A DNA stretch of 64,000 bases from positions 1-64,000 of the forward strand of contig CAWINT010000013.1 of the NCBI GenBank assembly GCA_963837515.1. Direction: 5' to 3'. The notes beneath the pieces were generated by a model. It was not told where the DNA came from, made no database searches, and was given only the letters and a program-made list of their open reading frames with translations. Each line of letters opens with the position of its first letter. Position 1 is the first letter of the stretch. Shown piece after piece: positions 35,203 to 43,609 of the stretch. Source of the stretch: RYN-230 sp963837515 (GTDB lineage Bacteria; Actinomycetota; Actinomycetes; Streptosporangiales; Streptosporangiaceae). A program made the translations under genes and the position numbers.

Positions 35203-36390
35203 GACGTGACCCTACCTGTATCCCTGCAGGTGCTGCTGGTCTGGTTCCAGCCGTGTTTCACCGCCCCGTCGTACCGCACGTTCTGCGCGCTGGCCTGCGG
35301 GTTCTGGGCGCAGACCGGGCGGCGGACGGTGTGCGGGATGCTGACCGGCGCAGGCCTGTCCCGCGCCTGGCCGCACCACCGGGCGCACTATTTCTTCGCC
35401 CGCGCCCGGTGGCAGCCCGCTGACCTCGGCCTTGCCCTGGCCCGCCTGGTGGTGGCGCTGCTGGTCCCGGCCGGGGAGCCGGTGACGGTGGCGGTTGATG
35501 ACACGCTGTTCCGCCGCCGGGGCAAGAAGGTCTGGGCGGCATCGTGGTTCCACGACGGGTCCGGGGCGGGGAAGGACAAGACCGGGTACGGGAACAACTG
35601 GGTCATCGCCGGGATCATCGTTACGCTGCCGGTACTGTCCCGCCCGGTGTGCCTGCCGGTGCTCGCCAGGCTCGTGGTCAAGGGCACAAACTCAAAGTCC
35701 CGGCTGTGGCTGGCCCGCCGCATCGCAGAAGACCTCGCCGCCGCGCTGCCTGGCCGCACCATCTGCGTGGTGGCCGATGCTGCCTACGCCGGGAAAGAAC
35801 TCCGGAAGCTGCCCGCTACGGTGACCTGGACGACCAGGCTGCGCAAGGACGCCGCCTTGCACGAGCTGCCGCCGCCGCGCACCGGCCGCCGCGGACGGCC
35901 CCGCGTCAAGGGCGCCCGGTTGCCCGCCCTGCCCGCTCTCGCCGCGGCAGCCAGCTTCACGCCGGTCACCGTGACCCGCTACCGGAAAACCGCTGCCGTG
36001 CAGGCCGCCGCGTTCACCTGCCTGTGGCACTCCGTCTTCGGCTCCCGCCCGGTCCAGGTCGTTCTGGTCCGCGACCGCTCGCGCACCGGCTACGACATCG
36101 CCCTGGTCACCACCGACCTGGACGCCAGCCCCGCCGCTATCATCGAGCGGTACGCGGCCAGATGGTCCATCGAGGTCGCGTTCGAGGACGCCCGGCAGGT
36201 CTTCGGCGCCGGGCAGGCCCGCAACCGCACCGCCCGCGCGGTCCGCGCCACCATCCCGTTCACCCTGGCCTGCCAGACCCTGGCCATCCTCTGGTACGCC
36301 ACCGCCGGCCACGACCCCTCCGACGTCGATGAGCACCGGGCGCGAGCCCCCTGGTACGCCACCAAGACCGAACCCCCACCGCCGGCATGA
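35194..36390 (+). CDS. IS701-family transposase (DDE_5 type)
   Basis: The 398-residue product opens with VSLQVLLVWFQPCFTAPSY and shows the DDE core VTVAVDDTLFRRRGKKVWA, ICVVADAAYAGKELRKLP and RYAARWSIEVAFEDARQVFG, which give the three catalytic acids. The stop overlaps the ATG of a 39-residue frame that reads like the natural C-terminus of the family, so either the two are translationally coupled or one base has been lost. The start codon lies in a strong hairpin. Confidence 0.9.
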   Translation: MLPDVTLPVSLQVLLVWFQPCFTAPSYRTFCALACGFWAQTGRRTVCGMLTGAGLSRAWPHHRAHYFFARARWQPADLGLALARLVVALLVPAGEPVTVAVDDTLFRRRGKKVWAASWFHDGSGAGKDKTGYGNNWVIAGIIVTLPVLSRPVCLPVLARLVVKGTNSKSRLWLARRIAEDLAAALPGRTICVVADAAYAGKELRKLPATVTWTTRLRKDAALHELPPPRTGRRGRPRVKGARLPALPALAAAASFTPVTVTRYRKTAAVQAAAFTCLWHSVFGSRPVQVVLVRDRSRTGYDIALVTTDLDASPAAIIERYAARWSIEVAFEDARQVFGAGQARNRTARAVRATIPFTLACQTLAILWYATAGHDPSDVDEHRARAPWYATKTEPPPPA

Positions 36391-36506
36391 CCGCCAAACT
36401 CAGGCGCGTCCTGATCGCCGCGAAATATCGGCAACCTCACGCTGACCAGCTGACCCCCGCAGAAATCAGCGCCATCCGCCTGGCCTGGGAGAGCCCAGCC
36501 GCATAA
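36387..36506 (+). CDS. C-terminal extension frame of the IS701 transposase
   Basis: ATG 36387 overlaps the transposase stop (ATGA). The 39 residues read MTAKLRRVLIAAKYRQP and LTPAEISAIRLAWESPAA, which resembles the last segment of other IS701 transposases and ends close to the right terminal repeat. It may be a separate coupled peptide, the product of -1 frameshifting, or a sign of a single-base deletion. Confidence 0.5.
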   Translation: MTAKLRRVLIAAKYRQPHADQLTPAEISAIRLAWESPAA

Positions 36507-37959
36507 GTGAGAAAGTCGAGTGTAGCCGCGGACGGCGTTCTCCGATCCGTTGTTCGTGGCGGGCACGTCAAGCGGGTGGCGAATAGCCAGACCTGGCTGG
36601 CCTTGCGTTTGAGCCGCCGGGCCAGGATCAGCCCTGGGTGATTGCCCTTGTGCCAGGGCCGGGATAGGTTCACCGAGATCCCGTAGGCGATGGCCTGGTC
36701 GTAGCTGTGGCGCAGCCGGGCCAGGAGCGCGGGGTCGAGGCTGGCGCGGCTGGCAGCGCGGCCGGTCCTGACGGCGGCGGCGGCCTCGCGGAGGGCGTCG
36801 CCGGCCTGCTGGGTCCAGATCTGGGATTCCGGGCCGGTCGCGCAGGCGTCGTCAAGGTACCTATACAGGTGGGCCAGGCACTGCTGGACGCCGGCCAGCG
36901 TGGTGTCGTAGCTGAGGTAGCCGCCGTAGTCGTCGCGGACGAGGACCCCGCGGTAGCGGTCCAGGATCCCGAACCCGGTGATCGCCGCCTTGGTGCGGTT
37001 CCCGGCTGCGCCGTACCAGATCAGGTCCGGCCCGCCGCCGGTATAGGCCCGCGTGGTCCGCACCGTATAGACGTGCGGGTTCCCGCAGCCTTCCGCGCTG
37101 GTGGCCGCCGAGGTGAGCGGGGCGGGGGTCTCGTCAGTCCCGGGTACTTCCGCCGCTTTCAGGCTGTCCTTGAGCGCGTCCTCGAACCCGGCGGCGGTTA
37201 ACGCCGCGTCCAGGCGGACCAGGCACCGCGACACGAAACCCGTCGAGACCGGCGCCTTGGACAAGGCGCCCATCACGTCTGCGGCCCGCTCGATCCCGAT
37301 CACGTCCGTGCTGGCCAGCAGCGTCGCCGCCGCCACCACGTCCGGGCCGTAGCAGACCGGGCCGCCGGTCACGCCCCGCGGCGGCGGAGCGGCCGTGACC
37401 TGCCCGCACCCGCAGGTGCGGCGCATCATCTGGTACTCCGTCACCATCAGCGCCGCCGGCGGGATATCCACGACCTGCACGGCACAAGCGACCCGCCCGT
37501 CAGCGCCGGCCAGGCAGGCGCCGCACCCGCCGCAGGGACCCGGCTCAACGACCCGGGTCTCATCCGGGCGGGCGGCCCACGCCAGGCTCGCACCCGGATG
37601 GCCTTTCTGCCCGCCCTGCGCCCGGCCCGGCCGCGCCCGCCGTGCCTCCCGCTGGCCGGCCTTCTTCTTCGCCTTCGCCGCGGGGCTGTCCTGGCTCGGG
37701 GGCTGGGAGGAGTTCGAGGAGTCCCGGCCCGCCTGCCGGCGCAGCGCCGCCACCTCGGCCCGCAGCGTCCCAATCATCGCGGCCTGCTCCGCCACCACCG
37801 CCAGCAGCTCCGCGACCCGCGCCGTCAGTTCCGCGTTCCGGGCAGCAAGCTCCTCATACGACGGCTGCTCCGGATTCGGCACCCCCGAACCAAACCATGA
37901 TCACAAACCGGGCACCAGCACCGACACACCGCAGATCAACTGGGGGCCTGACTGGTTAC

Positions 37960-39342
37960 GGCTTCGGCGCCGTCCAGGCCCCATCTGGCTCCTGTGATGT
38001 CCATGCGGTCTTTGACCAGGTGGCGGCATGCGCCTTCTATTACGCCGGTGGCGATGGGCCACCCGGCGGCCAGTGCGGCGGCGTAGTCCAGGTACGGCCT
38101 CTTGGCGGTGAGGTAGTCCGCGCAGGCGTCGGCGCCCTCGCGTTCGGCGGCGGAGTAGCCGAAGGTGGTGGCGCGTCGGCGGATTCCAGCCGCGACCTGG
38201 GCGGCCTTGCCCTCCAGGATCCTGGCGGCCTGGGCGGCTACCCATGCCTCGGCGTCGGGGTCGCCTTTATCGAAGAAAGACCATGCGGCTTTCCAGGCGT
38301 ATTCCAGGACGTGGACGAAGTCGCAGATGACGGTCACGGTGACGCCGCGGCGCCCGGCCTCGGTGGTGATCGCCTCGATCTGCTGCCGGTTGCCGTCCAC
38401 CAGGGCGATCCAGGTACGGCGGTGGCCGGGGTCGCGGCGCTCTGCCTCGCCGAAGGCGGCGGCGATGACGGCGGGGATGTCGTCGGCGACCGAGGCGGTC
38501 AGCCACTTGCCGGCGGCCTGCGGCCCCCGGCTGCGCTCACCTTTCTCCCTGCCGGGCGGGGTGATGATGTCGTCAGGCACCCGCGGCGCCGGGGCGGCGT
38601 CATAGACGCAGGCCAGTTCGGCCATCCGCTTGCGCCCGTGTTTTTCCCCCGGCGACAGGCGGGTGGCCAGCTTGTTCCCGCCCGCGGCGGCGGCCTTCGC
38701 GGTAGCCGGGCGCAGCGCGTCCGGCCGCATCACGATCCCCTTCCCGTCACCGGTCAGCACCAGCACGTGCTCATCAGGTGCCGGGCCCGGCCTTCGGCTG
38801 GCGTAGAACGCGTCCACGTCGATGGCGGCGCGGGCGGCAAGCTGCTCTACCTGCCGTTTCCCGGTCTTCACCCCGGCCGCGCGGGTGATCGCGGCGGCCG
38901 CGTCATCGAACGAGCCGCGGGCGGACCCGGCCGCGGCCAGCTTCCGCAGCCCGTGCGACTGCTTCTCCGCCGGCAGGTTCAGCGCCGCGTCCAGCGGGTG
39001 CACGTTCGCCGTGCCCAGTGCCCGGTAGGCGACCCGGGACACCCTGACCTGGCCGAACACGGTCGCCAGCGGCCTGCCGTGCCCCTTCTCCGCGCGCGTC
39101 CGCGCGATCCCGTCCGGTCCCCTCACGCCGTCGCGGCGCTCCTCCCGCGCGGCCAGCAGGTCCAGGTGATCCTGGTGCATCCGCCGCAGCAGCTCCCGGC
39201 CCCGCTCCTGCAGCTGATCCTCCAGGTCAGCGTGCCGCAGCCCCGCAGCCCCCTCACCGGACAGCCACTCCTCCAGCTCCCGGTAATACGCCCTGGACTC
39301 CGTGAACGCCCCGCCCTCAGGCTCCGCCGCGTACTCTTGCAT
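37960..39342 (-). pseudogene. ISKra4-family transposase copy 2, 3'-truncated
   Basis: Sequence is nearly identical to copy 1 (differences such as VSRVAY for VTRVAY and AAAGSARGS for AAIESARGS) up to the GLDGAEA segment, where it runs into the IS66 element and ends in foreign codons. About 40 C-terminal residues are missing, just after the VIEGACRHLV glutamate region. Whether the shortened protein works is doubtful and the element lacks one end. Confidence 0.9.
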
Positions 39343-39494
39343 CGGGCTCCTTCTTTTCCGTTCCGGTCGTCAAGCAACCAGGAACGTAACGGGAAGGAGC
39401 CCTTTAAGCACACACCGACACGGGCAAACCGGGCAGACATGCCCGCACGGCGTAATCCATCCTCACGCGTCCTCACTCCAGAAGAACCGCACCC
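37960..39494 (-). mobile_element. ISKra4-type insertion sequence, copy 2, inverted and truncated
   Basis: The right boundary shows the same terminal repeat as copy 1 (inverted GGGTGCGGTTCTTCTGGAG ending at 39494). The other end is missing: the sequence starts directly at the IS66 copy 2 border, at a point equal to 30814 in copy 1, so about 150 bp including the second terminal repeat are lost. Orientation is opposite to copy 1. Confidence 0.9.
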
Positions 39495-39703
39495 AATTGA
39501 GTATGTTGCCTGCGCGGATGTCTGTAGAGTTAATGTGTGCCTACCACGGCGTTCCGACCGCTTCCTAAGATCCAGCTAAAGTGAAGAAGCAGGCATTCAT
39601 GCGCTGCACTCCGGACAAATTACAGATTACACGCACTGAATCGCATGTGCGGCCAGCATCGAATGGCCTTCATGAACTCAACGATCTCTTGCACAGACAA
39701 CTG
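39495..39703. other. AT-richer border stretch right of ISKra4 copy 2
   Basis: No gene recognised. Base composition falls abruptly here and stays low to about 40500. Confidence 0.35.
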
Positions 39704-40495
39704 TTACCGTACAGGTGGCAAATTGAATTCCTTCTCGGCTATTTCGTACCAATGCCTGCCAACTACAGCTGTCTGTGTGACCTCTATGAATGCTTCTATA
39801 GCTTTATTCTGGTCAGTAGTTCTTGTCGGCCGAAGACCAAGCAGTACTGGAAATGCATGATCCCTCCTTTGTGATGGGGTGTGACCTGAGTTGAGGCTGA
39901 GTTTATCCTTTCCTGGAAAGTTCTGACTATCGTGAGAACCACGAGCCAGCTTTATGGCAACATATTCACATAGAGCTTTGAAAGCGCGGTACTTGCGGTA
40001 GTCAAGCAGTCGCCTGCGCTGGTCTTCACTGCTCTTTTCTCTAGAGGAGTGAGGTTGCGCCTTCCAGGTCAGCGGCATTCCGTCCCGAATGGACTCGCGA
40101 AGTGACTGCGCTCCTTGCCGGAACGAAGCTAGTAGAATCCGATCCCGCCCGTCACTAGCATATTCTGAGGCCAGTTTTATCAAGACTGTCTCGAAGCCTC
40201 CTTCGGCACTTTCGGCCTCTTTCAGAATATTCCATGCGGTTGCATCGTCGGCCGGGAATTGGGGAAATTTGCCCTCTGCGGCATGGCTTCTCAGATAGAC
40301 GCCCCACATCTTCCACGCGGCAAAAAAGGAACCATAACATCTGTAGAAAGACTGCAGGGCGGCCAGATCGGATTCATGCTGCCTCTTTACTTCGTCCCAG
40401 CCATGCGAAACGCGTGTCCCAATGAACCAGGCAAGCAGCGAAGTCATGACGACAGATATAACTGCCGCAATTACATTCCACATAATGTTCACCAT
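39704..40495 (-). CDS. Membrane-anchored hypothetical protein of foreign base composition
   Basis: The 263-residue product has one N-terminal membrane helix (MWNVIAAVISVVMTSLLAWFI) and a long, charged, mainly helical soluble part (DEVKRQHESDLAALQSFYRC, ESIRDGMPLTWKAQPHSSR, KYRAFKALCEYVAIKLARG). No enzymatic motif or known family was recognised. The gene and its surroundings use many A/T-ending codons, unlike the rest of the window, so it was probably acquired. It runs in the same direction as the FHA pair further right but is separated from it by about 220 bp. Confidence 0.6.
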   Translation of the reverse strand: MVNIMWNVIAAVISVVMTSLLAWFIGTRVSHGWDEVKRQHESDLAALQSFYRCYGSFFAAWKMWGVYLRSHAAEGKFPQFPADDATAWNILKEAESAEGGFETVLIKLASEYASDGRDRILLASFRQGAQSLRESIRDGMPLTWKAQPHSSREKSSEDQRRRLLDYRKYRAFKALCEYVAIKLARGSHDSQNFPGKDKLSLNSGHTPSQRRDHAFPVLLGLRPTRTTDQNKAIEAFIEVTQTAVVGRHWYEIAEKEFNLPPVR

Positions 40496-40712
40496 TCATC
40501 TTCGGATAAGCGCGTAGGTGACTAGAGCTTCAGCGTCTGGAGTGGGTCCCGCCGGAATCTTTGCCGCCTGGGCGGCGAATCCTGTCAACGCGTCGGTGAG
40601 CGTCCCGGATCCATTCGCCAGGTGGGTCGTGCACCAGACCGGGCGACGCTGACGTAGACTGACGGCACGTGCAGATGGCCACCGGCATGCTGGTTCTCTC
40701 ATCGCGATGTGC
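40496..40712. other. Intergenic stretch downstream of the FHA pair
   Basis: No gene recognised; composition returns to high GC here. Confidence 0.3.
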
Positions 40713-41102
40713 CTACAGGGCGAGCAGGCTGAAAATGGCCGCTCCGTGAGCTCCCAGCCAGCCAGCAAGGGCCTGCAGTGGGCCCATCAGGGCCGCGCCT
40801 GCCGTGGCGAGTGATCCGGCGTCGGCGAGCAACTCGACGAGCCGTTTGAGCGGGCCGGCGGCCTTGCCCTTATCCGGTTCCGGCGCATGCACCGCTGCGT
40901 CGATCTCCGCCACTTCGGCCCGAGCCCGGGCCGAGGTGGCATCATCGAGGGCGGTGTCAGCCAGTGCGCTGCGGAGGTCGCGGACGGCGCGCCGCGCGTC
41001 TTCGCTGGTGACCACCGTCCCGTATTGATTGCCGTAGATCACCTGGTCGCGGTCGACGTTGTTGATGACGACGGCGTGCTGGTTCTGTATCTGGGGGCTC
41101 AC
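40713..41102 (-). CDS. Small FHA-partner protein with NNVDRDQ motif and hydrophobic C-terminus
   Basis: GTG 41102 overlaps the stop of the FHA gene, so the two are translationally coupled. The 129-residue product begins with QNQHAVVINNVDRDQVIYGN, rich in Asn/Gln with alternating beta-branched residues. A helical middle (DARRAVRDLRSALADTALDD, AEVAEIDAAVHAPEPDKG) and a C-terminal hydrophobic helix (LATAGAALMGPLQALAGWLG, then AAIFSLLAL) follow. The motif VINNVDRDQ recurs at residues 135-143 of the FHA protein and is nearly the same at DNA level. Small actinobacterial proteins of this build are found beside signalling ATPases and may be membrane-active. Function unknown; the shared motif suggests homotypic contact. 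Confidence 0.65.
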   Translation of the reverse strand: MSPQIQNQHAVVINNVDRDQVIYGNQYGTVVTSEDARRAVRDLRSALADTALDDATSARARAEVAEIDAAVHAPEPDKGKAAGPLKRLVELLADAGSLATAGAALMGPLQALAGWLGAHGAAIFSLLAL

Positions 41103-41923
41103 GAGGCTCTCCTCATCGGCCCGGCATCCGGCCACGGCGGGAGTACCGGGAAGTCGCGGTACGCACGCCTGCGCCGCGAGGTGGCGACGACGTGCAGCAC
41201 GATCCCCACGACGAGCAGGATCATGCCGAGTGCGGCCAGTGCCCAGCCGACCAGCCCGAACGGAACCCCGCCAATTTCGCGGCCAAAGGGACTGGTCGTC
41301 GACGGTTCGCCGCCGTTCTGGATAGCGTCGCTGATCCCCTTTATGAAGCTCAGGTCGGCAGCGGCGAAGATACCGAAGCCCACCACGAAAAGCAGGAACC
41401 CGGTCCAGGCGAGCCATCGGGCCTTGGTCTTGGTCGCCGCGACCTCACGGAGGAAGTTCTCGCGCTGCTGGTCGACGTACTGGACGTGGGAGATGTACTG
41501 GTCGCGGTCGACATTGTTGATGACGCCCGCGCGCTGCTCGTCGATCTGATGCAGCACTGCGGGTTCGCCCGGCCGACCGGGCAGCGTGTGCGTCTCGTCG
41601 GTGGCTGGGCCGCTGGATTCCAGCCGGGCCGTCACCGACGCGAAGGTCAGCATGTCGCCGTCACGCAGCTCACGGGGAGCGGTTGCCGCCGCCCCGTTGA
41701 CGAACGTGCCGCCGGAGGAGCCGAGATCCTCCACGTAGACGCCGTTCCGGTGCCGCTGCAGCGCAGCGTGGGTCCGGCTGACGTGCGGGTCGTCGAAGCG
41801 AACGTCGCAGGCCGGCTCGCGCCCCACGAGCAGGTAGTCCTTATCGAGGGGGATTCGTCGGCCTCGGTCAGATTCGGGCGTCAAGACAACCAGTTGCGGA
41901 GTACCACCGCCGTTCATGTGCAT
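41099..41923 (-). CDS. FHA-domain membrane protein with NNVDRDQ linker motif
   Basis: The 274-residue protein carries an FHA phosphothreonine-binding domain: LLVGREPACDVRFDD (GR at about 34-35), HVSRTHAAL (SRxH at 49-52) and the LGSSGGTFVNG segment (about 67-77). A linker with GVINNVDRDQYI (133-144), a coiled stretch (DQQRENFLREVAATKTKARW), and two membrane helices (LAWTGFLLFVVGFGIFAAAD and FGLVGWALAALGMILLVVGI) follow. FHA domains read Ser/Thr-kinase signals, so it may link kinase signalling to the membrane. GGAGG lies seven bases before ATG 41923, preferred over the GTG and ATG just upstream. The next gene starts inside its stop codon. Confidence 0.85.
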   Translation of the reverse strand: MHMNGGGTPQLVVLTPESDRGRRIPLDKDYLLVGREPACDVRFDDPHVSRTHAALQRHRNGVYVEDLGSSGGTFVNGAAATAPRELRDGDMLTFASVTARLESSGPATDETHTLPGRPGEPAVLHQIDEQRAGVINNVDRDQYISHVQYVDQQRENFLREVAATKTKARWLAWTGFLLFVVGFGIFAAADLSFIKGISDAIQNGGEPSTTSPFGREIGGVPFGLVGWALAALGMILLVVGIVLHVVATSRRRRAYRDFPVLPPWPDAGPMRRAS

Positions 41924-41929
41924 CATCAC

Positions 41930-42297
41930 GCCTCCTTTACTGCGCGCTGCGCATCTAGCAACCGCGAGGACCGGGGCAACCCAGCACGGGCCGAAGCGTC
42001 CCTACCGAGGAAGAGCGCCAGATACAGCCGCTGATACACCTGGAAGGCGCGATGTCACAGCGGCATTGCGGCGATTCAGAGGCCAGACCAAACGCCACTA
42101 ACGGCAGGACCTTGGTCGCGGCTGGATCCCGGATCGGATCGCCGACACCGGTGTACCCGGAAGCAGGCTGCAGAAGCGCAGCGAAACGCACGGATCTGCC
42201 GCGCCTGGCACGTTCCGCGGGCTTCCCGGCGGGCGTGAGGGGACGCAATGTCTGGGCATGATGATCTTCACCGACCTTGCCGTCCGTTCCGTCCGAT
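41930..42297. other. Intergenic stretch with a decayed repeat
   Basis: No convincing gene. The part from 42241 resembles 43141-43200 (see repeat entry). Contains ATCTGCCGCG at 42194-42203. Confidence 0.35.
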
Positions 42298-42300
42298 CAC
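42241..42300. repeat. Diverged ~60-bp repeat, copy A (copy B at 43141-43200)
   Basis: The shared core is GCATGATGA, then CTTCACCGA and similar flanks on both sides; copy B at 43141-43200 lines up over its whole length with scattered mismatches. Each contains a start-like ATGATG followed by a phenylalanine-threonine codon pair. Both look like relics of the 5' end of the same gene. Confidence 0.45.
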
Positions 42301-42590
42301 CTGGTGCCGTTCACTGATCAGCTGCGGCTGGCAGTGGCGGCCTACCTGGCCCAGTTCAAGGATGCCTCCCGCTACCGGCCGCCTGCGATGCCTCGCCGAG
42401 ACGGCCTGAAACCGGGCGCCCGGCCAGCTGCCCATATACTCACGCACGCTTGTCACGAGCGTGCTGACGTCCAGATCGCCCTCCGGACGCCACACCCACG
42501 CATCACCATGCGTTACGGGCCCGCAAGAAGCTCGACCGCCACCCGATTTGCCTTCTGACCGCCTACATCGTCCTCTGCACCTGTCCGCGA
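42298..42590 (+). pseudogene. Tyrosine recombinase (phage integrase) remnant
   Basis: The 5' part reads LVPFTDQLRLAVAAYLAQFK, as in the SAM-like N-terminal domain of actinobacterial XerD-type integrases. After a large deletion the sequence resumes with HILTHAC and RITMRYGPAR, the catalytic tyrosine region, and in another frame RKKLDRHPICLLTAYIV, the usual C-terminus. Most of the catalytic domain is lost and a frameshift follows, so it is dead. Confidence 0.6.
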
Positions 42591-42675
42591 CTGTCTTCCC
42601 TGGCCTGGGCGCGGAGACGCCCGTGCTTACATCTTGGGCGGAAATCAACCTCCGCCACGCACGCTCACAGAGGGC

Positions 42676-43011
42676 TCAGGGGGTAAACGCTGGGGGTAGC
42701 TTCGCGATCGCACGCGGGAGGATGTCGATTCCATTGCTTGCATACCATCCCCTGGCCCAGCGTAGAACTGCACCAATCGCCCAAGCTGCTGCGCTCGTGC
42801 CATGGCCGTTATATCCCCAGCCGAACTGCAACGCAGACCAGCCTTCGCCGCTGCCCGAGACGAGCTCACGCAGCACGGGCACGTTCTCGCGCTCCGTCGG
42901 GCCGCTCTTGGACGGCTCGACGAAGATACGAGATGGGTCTTTAGCATTCAGCCGTTCGTCATTCTGAATGCCGTGATAGGTAACATCCCAGTCCTGCGAT
43001 CTCGTAGTCAC
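42676..43011 (-). CDS. Small hypothetical protein, weakly DUF6166-like
   Basis: The 111-residue product reads WDVTYHGIQNDERLNAKDP, SGEGWSALQFGWGYNGHGTS and AAAWAIGAVLRWARGWYASN. The FxWGYxGxGxxxxAxAI arrangement recalls DUF6166-type small proteins, but the match is from memory only. No membrane segment. It has moderate GC and looks intact. Confidence 0.5.
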   Translation of the reverse strand: MTTRSQDWDVTYHGIQNDERLNAKDPSRIFVEPSKSGPTERENVPVLRELVSGSGEGWSALQFGWGYNGHGTSAAAWAIGAVLRWARGWYASNGIDILPRAIAKLPPAFTP

Positions 43012-43210
43012 ACCCCTGATTATCGCTCACTAACTGTCGATCGTTAAGGGGTGGGATTACGGATATGGCCGCCGGGGGCACCATGCCGACCGCTCATGGC
43101 TCGATCGGTACGTTTCGCATGCTTCGCTGTGGCCGGGAGCGGGCGCAGCGCCTGAGCATGATGAACTTCACCGAGCTGGCGTCCGCCCCGTCTGATTCGC
43201 CACCGGGCTG

Positions 43211-43609
43211 CTATCGGTGAGCTTCCCGCTGACGGACCTGGAGTGCAGAGTCCACATGGAACTGCCGGTGCATGCGCTGCTCTCTTGGCCGGAAGTAGGC
43301 GGTCGCCTCCGCCATCGGGATTACCTCGGGCTGGCCGACTTCGTACGCGTGCCCATTGCGCACAATGGTTGCTGAGCCTTTGCTGAGGACGTTCTTCAGC
43401 CAATCGGTGCGCTGGCCATACGGCAGGGCGATCAAGAAGCTGTCATCATGCACGGCCGCGATGACAGGTGTCTCGTACGTCCGGCCCGATCGCCGCCCGA
43501 CATGGCGCACGACCGAAGTGGCAGATCCTTCCTTGCCGGCTGACCTCAGAGCGAGCGGCCGCATGGCCCGGGTGAACAGCCGCAAGGCATTCTGAACAGA
43601 ACCTCTCAT
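43211..43609 (-). CDS. Nitroreductase/quinone reductase family protein (DUF385, deazaflavin type)
   Basis: The 132-residue product has the DUF385 pattern: a basic N-terminal helix, VRHVGRRSGRTYETPVIA, DSFLIALPYGQRTDWLKNVL and RNGHAYEVGQPEV. The RRSGR and WLKN motifs are those of F420-dependent Ddn-like oxidoreductases, common in actinomycetes. The C-terminus is shorter than usual but the core is complete. Confidence 0.85.
   Translation of the reverse strand: MRGSVQNALRLFTRAMRPLALRSAGKEGSATSVVRHVGRRSGRTYETPVIAAVHDDSFLIALPYGQRTDWLKNVLSKGSATIVRNGHAYEVGQPEVIPMAEATAYFRPREQRMHRQFHVDSALQVRQREAHR

Larger units (their letters stand above)
34977..36521 (+). mobile_element. IS701-type insertion sequence within IS66 copy 2
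   Basis: Terminal inverted repeats CACTCGACTTTCGCACTT (left, from 34979) and CACTCGACTTTCTCACTT (right, inverted, from 36522) bound the element. The host sequence CTTGTAG|CCGCGG is split with GTAG present on both sides (34973-34976, 36522-36525), a 4-bp target duplication as is usual for IS701. It encodes one transposase plus a short C-terminal frame. Confidence 0.8.
34805..37882 (-). pseudogene. IS66-family transposase copy 2, frameshifted and interrupted
   Basis: The N-terminal 420 or so residues (37882 down to about 36570) match copy 1 closely, with a few substitutions such as F-to-S in GALSKAP. A single base missing near 36569 changes the frame just before the DVPATNNGSENAVRG segment, and the IS701-type element then separates off the C-terminal 60 residues at 34805-34972. 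The catalytic glutamate region is thus out of frame, so this copy is dead. Confidence 0.9.
34775..37959 (-). mobile_element. IS66-type insertion sequence, copy 2, carrying an IS701-type insertion
   Basis: The same ends as copy 1 (GTAACCAGTCAGG) occur at 34775 and, inverted, at 37959. The flanking eight bases do not match each other (CGCCCGCT versus GGCTTCGG), unlike copy 1. An IS701-type element with a short duplication GTAG interrupts it at 34977-36521. Net of that insertion it is one base shorter than copy 1. Confidence 0.9.

Noticed and set aside
37642..39579. 645-codon plus-strand open frame across IS66 and ISKra4 copy 2
   Set aside because: It spans two unrelated elements in antisense, so it cannot be a real gene.
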